A stretch of DNA of 64,000 nt, from positions 1 through 64,000 of the forward strand of contig JAXMBM010000027.1 in NCBI GenBank assembly GCA_046349855.1. The letters run 5' to 3'. A program made the position numbers and the translations under genes. The stretch's first letter is position 1. Every line of letters begins with the position of its first letter. This document shows positions 11,880 through 22,653 of this stretch, one piece after another. Under the pieces are notes generated by a model. That model ran no database searches. It was not told where the DNA came from and saw only the letters and a list, made by a program, of their open reading frames with translations. This stretch comes from CAIXSC01 sp046349855 (GTDB lineage: Bacteria > Planctomycetota > Planctomycetia > Pirellulales > Pirellulaceae).

Positions 11880-11966
11880 CGAGGCCGGCCGCTGCCGTGC
11901 GGCTGAACGCCGACTGGGCAGAGTCCCTGTCGGCCGCTTTGCCGACCGCAGTTCCCGGCCGAATCG

Positions 11967-13394
11967 CTACTCGTACTCCCACTTCGACAGCCACGGGTCC
12001 TTGGTGCGCGTCTGAAAGTCCCGCAGTCGTTGCTCCAATTCGGCCCGTCGTTCCGCGTGTTCGGGGAGATCGGCCAGGTTGTGAATCTCGTCCGGATCGG
12101 CTTGCAGATCGTAGAGCTCGAACCGCGGTCGCTGCACGTAGTCGCGGACCTTGCGCTGACCGTAGCGGGCCTCCGGCCCCTGTTTCCAGACCGTCTGCCA
12201 GGTCGGCGCCTCCCAGAGGTCGGACGCGAAGGGAAAGGGTAGCGGAGCCGCCACATTCCAGATCAGCTTGAAGCGATCCTGCCGGACCACGCGCATCGGA
12301 TAGTACATCGTGATCTCATGAAAGGTGTGCGAGGCGTACACCTCGCTCCAGTCCGCCGCCTGCGACTGATTCATGGCCCGCAGGAAGGAGCGGCCATGCA
12401 CCGAGCCCGCGGCCGCGGGAGCGCCGGCAAAGTCGAGCAGCGTGGGAGTCAGATCAACGTGACTGACCATGATGTCGGTCGTCGATCCGGGTCGTTCGAC
12501 TCCCGGCCCGCGCACCACCAGCGGTACGTGCAGCCCCGGTTCGTACACGGTGGTCTTCGCACCGGGAAACGCGATGCCATGATCCGAGGTGAAGATGATC
12601 AGTGTGTCGTCGAGCTTCCCGGCGTCGCGCAGGATGCTCAGCAGCCGCCCCAGCCCCTGGTCGATCCGCGACACCGACTGGTAATACTGCGCGAGCTCGG
12701 CGCGACAGACGGGCGAGTCGGGCAGAAACCGCGGTACCAGGACGTCCTCGGCACGATACGACACCTCGGCCACTCCCGGGTAACCGCCCGGCCGGTTGCC
12801 GAACGGATTGGGGCTCAACGGATGCTCGGCGACCGTGCCCGCACTGCGATGCGGATCGGCTGGGCAGAAGTAGAGAAAAAAGGGTTGCTTGCCCGGACGA
12901 GCGATCAGGTCCCGGCAGCGATCGGCCATCGCCACCGCGTTACGCTCGGGACCGGCGAGCACCTCGTCAAAGGCAAACACGTCGGGCGGTCCCACGTGCA
13001 GTTTGCCGATCCGCGCCGTGTGGTATCCGGCGGCGTGCAGCAGCGCGGGAAGCGCCCGGGTCTTCTCGTAGGCTCGAAAATGGTGGTAACTGTGCTCGTG
13101 CCCATACTGCGCATTGGCATGGTTGTGCAGGCCGGTGAGGATCACCGAGCGGCTGGCGCTGCAGCTGGCCGTGGTGGCAAACGCGCGACGGAACCGAATC
13201 CCGGTGGCGGCCAGCTGGTCGAGATGCGGGGTGCGGATGGCGGAGTTTCCGTAGCATCCCGCATCGGGACTCAAGTCATCGCAGACGAAGAGCACGATGT
13301 TTCGCGGCCCCGCCGCCGCCGCGAGTTCTGAGTTCCACCCGCCCCACACCACCGCCGACAACATCGACAGCCAGCCGAACCAGCCGCGCCCCAT
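11967..13394 (-). CDS. Secreted type I sulfatase
   Basis: A 475-residue sulfatase of the alkaline phosphatase superfamily. After a signal peptide it has IVLFVCDDLSPDAGCYG with the metal-binding Asp pair at 39-40, and C78-S-A-S-R82, a variant of the CxPSR box in which Cys is converted to formylglycine (Pro is replaced by Ala, which is tolerated in many sulfatases). GKLHVG, FTSDHGIAF and DRFKLIWN follow in the usual order. Planctomycetes carry many such enzymes for desulfating algal or host polysaccharides; the substrate cannot be read from sequence. No anaerobic sulfatase-maturating enzyme is nearby. The gene stands alone, divergent from a small exported protein. Confidence 0.92.
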   Translation of the reverse strand: MGRGWFGWLSMLSAVVWGGWNSELAAAAGPRNIVLFVCDDLSPDAGCYGNSAIRTPHLDQLAATGIRFRRAFATTASCSASRSVILTGLHNHANAQYGHEHSYHHFRAYEKTRALPALLHAAGYHTARIGKLHVGPPDVFAFDEVLAGPERNAVAMADRCRDLIARPGKQPFFLYFCPADPHRSAGTVAEHPLSPNPFGNRPGGYPGVAEVSYRAEDVLVPRFLPDSPVCRAELAQYYQSVSRIDQGLGRLLSILRDAGKLDDTLIIFTSDHGIAFPGAKTTVYEPGLHVPLVVRGPGVERPGSTTDIMVSHVDLTPTLLDFAGAPAAAGSVHGRSFLRAMNQSQAADWSEVYASHTFHEITMYYPMRVVRQDRFKLIWNVAAPLPFPFASDLWEAPTWQTVWKQGPEARYGQRKVRDYVQRPRFELYDLQADPDEIHNLADLPEHAERRAELEQRLRDFQTRTKDPWLSKWEYE

Positions 13395-13599
13395 GGGATC
13401 TGCCTCATCTGAAGAATTCCGCCGCCACCTTGGCTCCGCAGGCTCTCAGAATGCCAGACCGGGAAGCCTGGGGAAAGTGCGGGAGTCCTGGAGTCCTCCC
13501 GCCGCGAGATCGCTCTTGCTTCCCGCGCCCCTTTTCCACTACAAGCCGCTCGGTGGCGTGCGCAACCAGGACAACCGTCTGCTTGCAAGGAACGGACCG

Positions 13600-13941
13600 A
13601 TGAGTCGGCGCGAATGGTGGAAATGGCTGGCGCTGTTTGTGGCATTTTCGGCGGGCACCGTGGTGGCCGAATCGGCCGAAGAACCGCCCGGCAGCGGTAC
13701 ACCCATGCCAGGTGTGGCCGTGGTCGACCTCGAACAACAGCTCACCAGTGGCCTGAAGGCGCGGCGGCCCGTCGAGTTCGCGTTTATCCACGGGGTAGTG
13801 CAGAAAGTCAAAAACCGGGAATTGCCGCTCGATCTGGTGCAGAGCACCTTTTTCTGGGCCCGCCGCCGGCAGCCCTACCCGTTCCCTTACTTCGAGCGTG
13901 GTCTCCGCGAACGCGCCGCTCGGCTCGGTATCATTCTCTGA
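13600..13941 (+). CDS. Small exported protein of unknown function
   Basis: A 113-residue product with a signal peptide (WWKWLALFVAFSAGTVVAES), a Pro/Gly-rich linker, and a basic helical region (ELPLDLVQSTFFWARRRQPYPFPYFERGLRERAARLG). The mix of aromatic and Arg residues in YPFPYFERGLRERA is distinctive, but I do not recognise a named family. The start at 13600 is supported by an AAGGAACGG stretch just upstream and by the signal peptide. The gene is convergent with pyrC (27 nt between stops) and divergent from the sulfatase across a 205-nt gap. Confidence 0.65.
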   Translation: MSRREWWKWLALFVAFSAGTVVAESAEEPPGSGTPMPGVAVVDLEQQLTSGLKARRPVEFAFIHGVVQKVKNRELPLDLVQSTFFWARRRQPYPFPYFERGLRERAARLGIIL

Positions 13942-13968
13942 TCGAGCGGCCTCGTGCCACGGCGTCCG

Positions 13969-15300
13969 TCAGGCGGTCGCCCAGTAACCACCCCGGGCGT
14001 GGTCGAACACCACTTCCTCGCCCCGGCAGTCGGCAGCGATCTGCCCCTCGCGGAAGACCTCGCGCCCCAGGACCCAGGTGCGCACCGGCCAGCCGGTGAG
14101 CGTCGTTCCGTCCCAGGGGCTCCAGCGGCACTTGGTTTCCTGCTCGGCGTTGCGGATCGTCGCCGTCTTGTGCGGATCGACAAGGACCAGATCGGCGTCG
14201 TAGCCAACTTCGATCCGCCCCTTCCCCACCAGGTCCCACACCCGGGCCGGCGCGTCACACATCCAGTGCACGACCTGCGCCAGCGAGCAGCGACCGCGTT
14301 GCACCTGATCGAGCAGCAGGGCCAGGGAGTTCTCGACGGCCGGCAATCCGGAAGGCGATTGCGGATAGGGAAGAGCTTTTTCTTCCAGTGTGTGCGGCGC
14401 GTGATCGGTGGCAATCACCTGGATGCGACCGTCCAACAGGGCGCGCCACAGGGCTTCGTTGTCCGCGCGCGTCTTGATCGAGGGGTTCATCTGCACAAGG
14501 CTTCCCAGGCGCGCGTAGTCCTCGAGCTGGAAGAACAGGTGATGCGGACAGGCCTCGGCGGTGATCAGCCCACGCGGGTCGTCGAACAATTGCGTCTCGG
14601 CCGCGGTGGACACATGCAGCACGTGAAACCGATGCCGGTGCCGGTAGGCCAGATCCAGTGCCCGCTGCGTCGCCAGCAGCGCCGCCTGATGATCGCGTAC
14701 CTGGGAGTGCACCGCCGGATCGGTGATGCCGGCCAGCCGTTGAGCATTGGCCCGCACGGTCGCTTCGTCCTCACAGTGCGCCGTAATGGGCAGGGTCGTC
14801 TCGCCGAAAATCCGCTCCAGGTCATCCTGCTGGTCCACCAGCAGATCCCCCGTACTCGACCCGATAAAAATCTTGATCCCCGGCGTGCGCCGGGCCTGCT
14901 GCAGTTCGGCCAGATTGTGCGGAGTGGCGCCGATGTAGAAGCCGAAATTGACCAGACACTTGCCCGCCGCCAGCGCCAGTTTCTCCGCCAGTCGCTCGCA
15001 GGTGGTGGTGGTGGGCCGAGTATTCGGCATTTCGAGAAACGTCGTCACCCCTCCCTTGGCACAGGCTCGGGTGGCGGTCACCAGATCTTCTTTGTGGGTC
15101 AACCCTGGTTCGCGAAAGTGCACCTGATCGTCGATCACTCCGGGCAACAACCACAGACCGGAAGCCGACAGCACTTCGTCCGCCCGGGTGTGGATGGCCG
15201 GATCGATACAGGCGATGCGCCGCCCTTCGACCAATACCGACGTGACCTGGGGACCATCCGGGAGCGCGACCAATGCGTCGCGAATCAGGAGCTTATTCAT
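13969..15300 (-). CDS. pyrC: Dihydroorotase
   Basis: Class I-type dihydroorotase of 443 residues, catalysing ring closure of carbamoyl aspartate in pyrimidine synthesis. Seen: VIDDQVHFREPGLTHKED, the zinc-binding start in which the first His of the usual HxH is Gln; GIKIFIGSS with the Lys that is normally carbamylated; ITAHCEDE and LHVSTAAE with metal-binding His; and ATDHAPHTLEEK with the catalytic Asp. I recall the same DDQVH variant in Bacteroidetes-type PyrC proteins, so it is probably a subfamily feature and not a defect. The ATG at 15300 matches the family start; the long upstream frame overlaps another gene. It lies 17 nt after the methyltransferase-like gene. Confidence 0.93.
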   Translation of the reverse strand: MNKLLIRDALVALPDGPQVTSVLVEGRRIACIDPAIHTRADEVLSASGLWLLPGVIDDQVHFREPGLTHKEDLVTATRACAKGGVTTFLEMPNTRPTTTTCERLAEKLALAAGKCLVNFGFYIGATPHNLAELQQARRTPGIKIFIGSSTGDLLVDQQDDLERIFGETTLPITAHCEDEATVRANAQRLAGITDPAVHSQVRDHQAALLATQRALDLAYRHRHRFHVLHVSTAAETQLFDDPRGLITAEACPHHLFFQLEDYARLGSLVQMNPSIKTRADNEALWRALLDGRIQVIATDHAPHTLEEKALPYPQSPSGLPAVENSLALLLDQVQRGRCSLAQVVHWMCDAPARVWDLVGKGRIEVGYDADLVLVDPHKTATIRNAEQETKCRWSPWDGTTLTGWPVRTWVLGREVFREGQIAADCRGEEVVFDHARGGYWATA

Positions 15301-15317
15301 GACCCCATTGTGCCGTC

Positions 15318-15947
15318 CTACGGGAGCGTCAGCCAGTGGGGCCACCACGCCTCCAGACGGGCCTCCGCCACCAGATGCGCCGCCAGCGGCAACAGCGCCC
15401 ACCGCACCGTGCGCAGCGATTCGGCCCGCACACCACTCAGGTTGACCGTGATCGATTCCGGCGTCGACAGTCGCGCGAAGTTGGGCAGCAGGCGCGGAAC
15501 CGACCGCTGGTATTGACGGTAAGCGTCGCCGTAGAGTTCCGTCAGCCGCCGCTCTTCCCGCGGCAACGTGATTCCCAGATACACCACACTCGCGATCAGC
15601 AGGCCCGCCAGCAGAATCACGCTGTGCAGCAGCACGCCGAACGACATGCCCAACAGAAAGGTCCCCAGATACAGGGGATGCCGGCACACCGAGTACGGTC
15701 CCTGCTGCACCAGCTGCATGTCCTTGTGACCGCTGATGTAGAGCATGCCCCACCAGCGGAAACACGCACCGGCCAGAAACAACAGCCACCCCAGCACCTG
15801 ACAGAGACATCGTCCCCAGAAGTCCAGCGTCCAGGACGGAGTCGAGCAGGCTACCGCTAACAGGGCCGGAGACAGGACCAGAAACGAAATCCAGTTCCGG
15901 GAACGCCAGAGAAACGTACGCGGCTGACAAAGCGTAGCGGTCGACAT
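15318..15947 (-). CDS. Isoprenylcysteine carboxyl methyltransferase-like membrane protein
   Basis: A 209-residue integral membrane protein with several hydrophobic segments (ISFLVLSPALLAVAC, CQVLGWLLFLAGACF, LLHSVILLAGLLIASVVYLG). QGPYSVCRHPLYLGTFLL near residue 95 and PREERRLTELYGDAYRQYQRSVPRLLP near 150 are the SAM-binding C-terminal signatures of the ICMT/PEMT/NnrU methyltransferase superfamily. The substrate in bacteria is unknown; these proteins probably methylate lipid or isoprenoid targets. It precedes pyrC by 17 nt on the same strand, so the two are likely co-transcribed. The ATG at 15947 is preferred over one at 15995, which would add a Cys/Gly-rich soluble tail. Confidence 0.8.
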   Translation of the reverse strand: MSTATLCQPRTFLWRSRNWISFLVLSPALLAVACSTPSWTLDFWGRCLCQVLGWLLFLAGACFRWWGMLYISGHKDMQLVQQGPYSVCRHPLYLGTFLLGMSFGVLLHSVILLAGLLIASVVYLGITLPREERRLTELYGDAYRQYQRSVPRLLPNFARLSTPESITVNLSGVRAESLRTVRWALLPLAAHLVAEARLEAWWPHWLTLP

Positions 15948-16123
15948 GTTGAAACAGCTTCCTTGCCCACAGACGACGGAGCCGCGACGGCTCATCCCAA
16001 TACCGGCGGCAGATCGTAGGCCGTCCCACGGCTCGGGTCAACGGCGAAAAACACCCGCCGGACCGGCGGGGCCCACGTCACCGGCAGCCGCGCCGAACAC
16101 CGACGCCCTCCGCACGGCACTCG

Positions 16124-19100
16124 CTATTTCTGCTGCAGGAGCGCGCGTTGCTCGGCGGTCAGCCATGCCGGTTCGACGCGCTGCGAGTCCAACGCTTGCT
16201 GCAGCAGTTGGCGCCGCCCGGGGTGCGACACAGGGCGGCAATCGCCAGTCGACGATTGGGCTCGGTAAGCTGGGGAAGCGCGGCGAGCAAGGTCGTCGCC
16301 GCTGCCGGAGCCTCAATATCGGATAAACCGCTGACCGCCCCCATCTGCAGCTCGGGATGGGCGTCCCGGGCCAGGTAGCGAGCAAGCTGAGCACCTCGTC
16401 GGTCCCAACCTTCCAAGGCGAGGATACGCAGGGCATCGTAACGAGTTCCCGGAGGTACGCGACCGTCATCGGCCATGATCGCCGACGAAGCCAGGACGGC
16501 CTGCCAGCGCGCGGTCAGCGCCTCGTCCTGCTGGAGCAGCGCGGTGAACTGTTCCGCCGGCCAGAGCCCCTGCTGGCTGATCCCATTCACCAGCCCGCCT
16601 CCGACGACCACTGCCTGCCAGTGACGCAACGGTTCCCCGGGCGCCGGCAGACTCACCCGCACGATGGCTTTCCATTCCGCCGGATCAGGGCGTTTTCCCG
16701 CGGCGATGGCGACACGCCACAGCCAGGGGATGCGCCGATATTCTTCCGCCTCTTCCCCGGGGAGATCGCGTGTCAGCGCGACGATCAATTCAGCGGACCA
16801 GGCGGGATGGTCGGCGATGACCGCCTGACGCACGGCGGCTGGCTGGTGGTCGTCGAGCAGGAACAGCGCGGCCTGGTCGGGGGTCGCGGGCGCCGCCGGT
16901 GAGCTGGCCACGGCAGACAGACGCAATGGCTGACCGGGAGGTACGAGGTAGATGGCGCGGACATCGGCCAGGGCGCCGCGTAACGGCCCCGACGGGCGCA
17001 GCACGACACGCACCGGGCCGCGGGGCAAGGTGATTCGTCCCACGCGTTCCTGCCGATACTTGTCCCACCCGCCCGTCGATGCCATGCGGCCGCGGACGGA
17101 CGAGGTCCCCGCTTCCAGCCGATACGCATTGCCGGCCGCATCGGCGCGCAAGAGGCATCCAGGTAAACATCAAAATCCCCCGCCGCGGCCACGTCCACCG
17201 ACCACGCGGCCTGATCCTGCTCGCCATGCCAGTAGCCGATGTTCCGGAACGGAGTCTCGAACACGATGTCGCCGCCGGAAATCTCGGCGCGAGTCGCCAG
17301 CAGGGCATATTGTCCCTGCTCGCCGAGCACGAGAGCCGGTGAGTTGCCGGGGAACGACTTGGGGGCCTGGCCACCTGTCGCCAGAAGCGCCAGCACATCG
17401 GCCAGATCCTGGCGACTCAGATCGCGTTCCAGTCCTTCCGGCATGAGCGACGTAGCCAGCGATTGGACGGTTTCCAGGTCGGCGCGGAGCAATTCATGTC
17501 GGGCTCCCTGCGCGGCCAGCAAGGTGATGCTGGTCGCCGTTTCGCTGGCCAGCAGTCCCTGGAACGTGCGGCCATCCTGCAGTTCGGCCGCATACTGAAG
17601 GTAGCGCGAATCGACATTGCGGTTGGGATCCAGGATCTCCGTCAGCAAGGCCGCGGGGCTCTTCTTGCCGACCGACGCCAGGTCTGGCCCCACCTCGTGT
17701 CCGGCGTCGCGCCAACGGTGGCACGTCAGGCAGGCCCGGCGCACCACGGCCTCGCCGCGTTGCCGATCCCCCGCCAGCGTCAGCACACCCTGGTATTCCT
17801 GGAGCACCTGAGCACGCGCCAGATTGCCCGGGGAATCGAAGATCTGGTCCAGGCGGGCCGCCAGCTGCGGATCCGCCCGCTGCCACAACCGCTGCCGACG
17901 AGCCGCATCGAGCGTCGCTGGGGAGATCTCGCGGCGTTCCAGGCGATCGAGCAACGCCTCACGCCACTCGGCGCGAGAGAGCAACACGTCGGCGACCTGC
18001 GATCGGAGCTCGGGCGTGCAGGCGGACCAGCGGTCCAGCAGTCGTTCCGCCGTGTCGGGCCCGTGGCGCCGCGCCAGCGCCTCGATGGCCGCCGACTGGA
18101 CCGGTCCCGGCACGTGCGGCGCGACCAATGCGATCAGAAGCGACGTCTCATCGCGGTCGGTCGAAGGCCAGCGCCCGAGCAGTCCCAGGGCGGCAACTCG
18201 GTCGGCGACCGGCGCCGCCTCGCGTTCCGCCAGCACTCGCGCCGACTCGTACAGCTTGGCCAACCGCTCCTGATCCTCCGCGGGCAACTCGGACAGCTTG
18301 CGCGAGCGGCGCGTCCCGGCTTCCAGCAAAGCCGACACCGTCGCCAACTCCCACGCCGCCCCCGCGGTCTGACCGCGGTCGGCGAGTTTGGCCAGGACTC
18401 CGGGGGGGAATCCTGGTTCCGTCAACCCAACGGTCGTCTGGAGCAAGGGGACCAGCAGTTTCAGCGATTCGGCCCCCTGAGGTGCGCTCCATACCTGATC
18501 CAGTATGTCGGTGACGTTGTCGCGGCGCACGCTGCTCAATACGGCGGCGACCATGTACGGGTCGTCGGCATGCCGGACCGCGAGGCGCCCCAGCTCCGTT
18601 CCCGCCGAGCGCGACCGCCACTGGCCGAGCGTCAGGGCAACCTGCAGTCGCACCTGGGGAGCCGAGTCTTCCGCCAGCGTTAACACGCGGGCTGCGAGCG
18701 GCTCGGCAGCCGCCTGATTCGCCCAGCGTTCCGCCACGCGTACCGCCTGACGGCGAACTCCCGGGTGGGGATCCGCCAGCCCACGCTGCACGTCGTCCAG
18801 GGTTTCGAGCTCCCATTGCCCGAGGAGGCAGAGGGCCTGCAGACGCGCGGTGGGGCGAGCCTGGGGATCGGCCAGCAACGCTTGCAACAGCCGCGCCACT
18901 TGAGGCCGCAGGTGGACGTCGGCCGCTGGCGTGGTGGCCGCGGAACCTTCGCCGGGCGGAACGAGCTGCGATGGGGTACATCGCCAGACCAATTCCTGCG
19001 TCGCCAGGTCTCGGATGGTCCCATTGGGAGAACGCAGGGACTCGACCAGCTGTTCCAGGGAGAGTGAATCGAGTCGTGGAGGGACGGGGGAAGGACTTTC

Positions 19101-21692
19101 GCCGCGCGGCAGCACTCGATAGATGCGACCATGCGTGCTGCCGGCCCGCACGTCGATCTGCGATCGATCGGCTGCGGGAATCCACCGCGGATGCTCGATG
19201 ACAAACCGATACATGTCGACGACCCACAGCGCACCCTCAGGCCCCGTACGGACCTGCACGGGCCGCCACCACGGATCGGTGGACGCGAGGAATTCGCGTC
19301 CCTCCTCTCCGGCTGCCCGGCGTCCCTGAAACGAACTCTGCTGCGGTTGCAACGCCAGTCGATGCACCAGCAGATTGACCGGCTCGCACGTAAACAGATT
19401 TCCCGCACAACCAGCCAGCCGTTCGTCGCGGTACACCCCCACCCCGCAGGCGGCCGTCACTCCGGCCGGCGGACCCGAAAGCTGGAATCGCTGCGCCGAG
19501 GACAACAGGGGGAAAAGTCGAGCGGCTTCTGGCTGCGTCGTCAGCGATACGGCGTTGGGCGGCGCGAGCAGGTACGGCTGGCGACGCAGGTAGTGATCGG
19601 CCAGCGGATAATGGTGAGCCAGATGGCTGTTGTCGCAACCAAACCACTCTCCCCAGTCGTCGCGTGCGCGACCTTGCTGAGTGCGGCCGGTGGCCGGTTC
19701 CATTGCCCCGTCGTCCGGTCGTACTCGGAAGTCGCGATCCCCCAGCGCGAGCCGCGACCCGCCGACAAACGAGCTGAGTTCCCCGCCGAACAGGCCGCAG
19801 GAACCATAGACCCAGCCATCGAGACCGTAGCTGAGGCTGTTGACGCGGGCCTGGTAGTTTCCCGTACCGAAACCGCTGTAGGCGCGGCGCACCACATCGG
19901 CGCGATCATCCCCATCGGTGTCTTCGGCGTACAGGATATCCGGCGCCGTACACACCAGGACACCGCGGCGCCACACCAGGACTCCGGTAGGGAAAGGAAT
20001 CTGGTCGAGGAAAATCGTCGACCGATCGAAACGACCATCCCCATCCGTGTCGCGCACCAGCCGCACGCGACCTCCCGGCTCGAAGTTTCCCCGCAGGCCC
20101 AGCGGATAGTCGTGCATTTCGGCCACCCACAATTCACCCGACCGGCCAAAATCCACGGCCACGGGGTCGGTGATCAGCGGCTCCGCCACGACAAGTTCCA
20201 CCGAGTACTCGTCGGCCACGCGCAGCGCCGCCAACGATTGCTGCGGCGCTAACGGTCGCGTTCCCTGCAACCGGTCGGCGGCCCACGGTGCCGAGAACGT
20301 GTCGGCCAACTGGCGGTGGACCTCACCGACGATCCGTTCTTCCACACCGGGGGCATAGCCCGCGGGCAGATCGTAATACACCATCGCGTCCCCCCCTTCG
20401 TAGCCGCCTTCCCGCAGGATGCGCTCCGACGGCACATATCCTGGAGAACTGTTCGAGTACGCATGGAGCCAGACGCGCTGCGGGTCGAGTTCCCGTTTGA
20501 GCCGCACGGCATAATCGACCACCACCTCGCCCGGCAGGAAGACCATCGCCAGCATGTCGCCAAAGCGCCAGCTGTGCACGGGATAGTCCACCTTCGTTGG
20601 CAACTGTTCGCCCCGGCCCAGTCGCTCGAGCTGCACGCGCGCATGGTAGCCTGTGGCATCGTTTCGTCGCGCTCGTTCCTCCCACTGGGCCCGCGTCGGC
20701 AGTGAGGCCAGCGGCAAGGTGATCACGGCACGCTGCGCCACCAGCGAACCACTCACCGGAGCCATGAAACCGGCGGCCATTCGCTGCACTTCCGCGGCAA
20801 TCGCGGCCCCTTGAGCCGCCGCGGTCTCACTGCGGTCGCCGGTCACTCCCGACGCCGGATTCTGATCCGCGCCGCAGCCGATGGTGACCAGAGCCACGGC
20901 GCCGGGCCAGGCCCGTTGCACGGCCTCCATCGCATAGCCGGCCCAATCACCACTGATGCGATTGTCCGAGAGCGTGACGCAGTGGCAGGCGTACGTCGCC
21001 AAAACTCCTCGCACTCGCCCGTCCGTTCCGCGGACCAGCAACACCGGCAGATCGTGGTCGACCGGGCCCCCCCGTTGTCGGCGATTCACGGCAAAATCGA
21101 CCGTCCCCACACCCCATTCCATGCGCGCGGGCTGCAGATCGCCGAGCGCCTGGCGAGCCACCTGCACCAGCTTGTCGGATAATTCCTTCGTGTACCGTTC
21201 GATCGAACGCTGGTGCTCGGCGGGAATCGGTTCACCAAACAGCGTGGCCAGACTGCCTGCCAGCATCGGTCCGGTGTGCGTGTGTGTGCAGCTCACGACG
21301 ACGCGCTCCCGCGCCATCGGCAGCGATTCGGCCAACCGCTCGACCAGCGTATCGACCAGCCGCGCTGGAATCGTGCAGTTCTCGACCAGCAGCAGCAGGA
21401 CCGGCGGACGACCTGGTTCCGCCACGGCCAGCGCCTTGGCATGGAGGGGACGCGTCACGCCGGTCGATTCCGTCCGGCGAAACCCAAAGCCACTCAAACG
21501 GATCGGGTAGTCTGGTGTGATGTCGATTTCGGCCAGCCCGACCTGATAGGTGTCTGCCCTGCGCGTCGCCGCCGCGCTGACCGGCGGGGGAGCAGCCTCC
21601 TGGCCCCACGCCAGGCACGTTCCCACGAGCTGGCAGATCACGACCCCACTCAGCCAGTTACCGAACCAGCACCGTCGGTGCGCGAAAACCAT
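16124..21692 (-). CDS. Giant exported ceramidase-like / PVC dehydrogenase / HEAT / cytochrome c fusion, with two frameshifts
   Basis: A product of about 1,856 residues if two frame breaks are repaired. It starts at the ATG at 21692 (GGGAGG ribosome site, signal peptide ending LAWGQ). Residues about 45-480 resemble the N-terminal domain of neutral ceramidase (YQVGLAEIDITPDYPIRL, CTHTHTGP near 140). Residues about 495-950 match the planctomycete 'membrane-bound dehydrogenase' propeller domain (ELWVAEMHDYPLG, RLVRDTDGDGRFD). HEAT repeats follow, then a cytochrome c domain with CLTCHRW near 1320, a carbohydrate-binding-like domain (YRLEAG...GGWDKY), and more HEAT repeats. The frame changes near 17140-17150 and again near 16221-16232. 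Each break can be repaired by one inserted base, and the repaired C-terminus ends AEQRALLQQK at 16124. Whether the breaks are real or assembly errors cannot be told from sequence alone. Confidence 0.8.
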
Positions 21693-21810
21693 CGTCAGCC
21701 TCCCAGCCACGCGGGCCCAGCCCAGGCCGTTGGAACGTCCGGATCGAGCGGGGCCCCGACTCCGGACGGTGGCGAAACTGCGGGTATAACAGGGAACGGC
21801 CGGTCGCCGC

Positions 21811-22551
21811 TTGACGACTAATGTAGTCGATTTGCCCTGCCGCCCACTCCCCCAAGCAGACTTGCTCGTGGACGAACCTGTTCGACACACCGCTTCCCAG
21901 TTCGAGTTCGGGTCCCCTCCCTTGCCGCGATCATTTTTTGACCGCGATACGGTGACCGTCGCGCGGGAGTTGCTGGGGATGCTGTTGGTACGTGCCACGC
22001 ATCGCGGATGGCAGGTGGGACGGATCGTGGAAACCGAAGCATATCTGGCGACACACGACTCGGCCTGCCACGCCGCCCGGGGCCGCACGCGGAAAAACGC
22101 CTCCATGTTCGGCCGACCCGGCACCGCGTACGTCTATGCCATTCATGCCCGCTGGTGCTGCAACGTCGTCACGGAACCGCGGGGCACTCCGGCCGCGGTG
22201 CTGATCCGCGCGGTGGAACCGCTGGCGGGGCTGGCCGCCATGGAGGAACGGCGGCAGACCAACCGGCTGCTCGACCTGGCGCGAGGTCCCGCGCGACTCT
22301 GCGAAGCGTTCGCCATCGACCGGCGACTCGACGGATGGGATCTCTGCCGCGGTCATCGACTGTGGCTGACCACGCCCCTGCCCCAGCTTCCCTCGCCTGC
22401 CAACTCACCCTCCCCTGCCCTGCTCCCGCCTCTCCCGCCGGGGTCCATCAGGTGCTCTCCGCGAATCGGTGTGACATCCGCTCAGGACCTGCCACTGCGA
22501 TTCTATCTGGCCTCGAGTCCGTTCGTTTCGGGAACGCGGTCGGCAAATTGA
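21811..22551 (+). CDS. 3-methyladenine DNA glycosylase, AAG/MPG family
   Basis: Base-excision repair glycosylase that removes alkylated purines. The 246-residue frame contains the family core: FFDRDTVTVARELLG, the catalytic-region IVETEAYLATHDSACHAARG (the Glu activates the water), RTRKNASMFG, GTAYVYAIHARWCCNVVTE and AAVLIRAVEPLAG, and it ends with PRIGVTSAQDLPLRFYL. The region between 190 and 215 is a Pro/Ser-rich insertion (LPQLPSPANSPSPALLPPLPP) that is longer than usual. The start is uncertain: TTG at 21811 opens the frame, but GTG at 21868 is closer to the first conserved residue. Divergent from the giant ceramidase-type gene. Confidence 0.88.
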   Translation: MTTNVVDLPCRPLPQADLLVDEPVRHTASQFEFGSPPLPRSFFDRDTVTVARELLGMLLVRATHRGWQVGRIVETEAYLATHDSACHAARGRTRKNASMFGRPGTAYVYAIHARWCCNVVTEPRGTPAAVLIRAVEPLAGLAAMEERRQTNRLLDLARGPARLCEAFAIDRRLDGWDLCRGHRLWLTTPLPQLPSPANSPSPALLPPLPPGSIRCSPRIGVTSAQDLPLRFYLASSPFVSGTRSAN

Positions 22552-22653
22552 GTTCAGCCGGACCGGCAGATTGGCCGAATATTCCCCTGGACCGGCAAAG
22601 TCAGCCGCGTCCCCTGATTCAGATTACTCCTCCGGCGATCGGCGAGACGCGGC

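Noticed and set aside
16124..16784. Separate gene for the tail of the giant fusion
   Set aside because: Its sequence continues the HEAT-repeat domain of the upstream frame and has no independent start or ribosome site; a frameshift explains it better.
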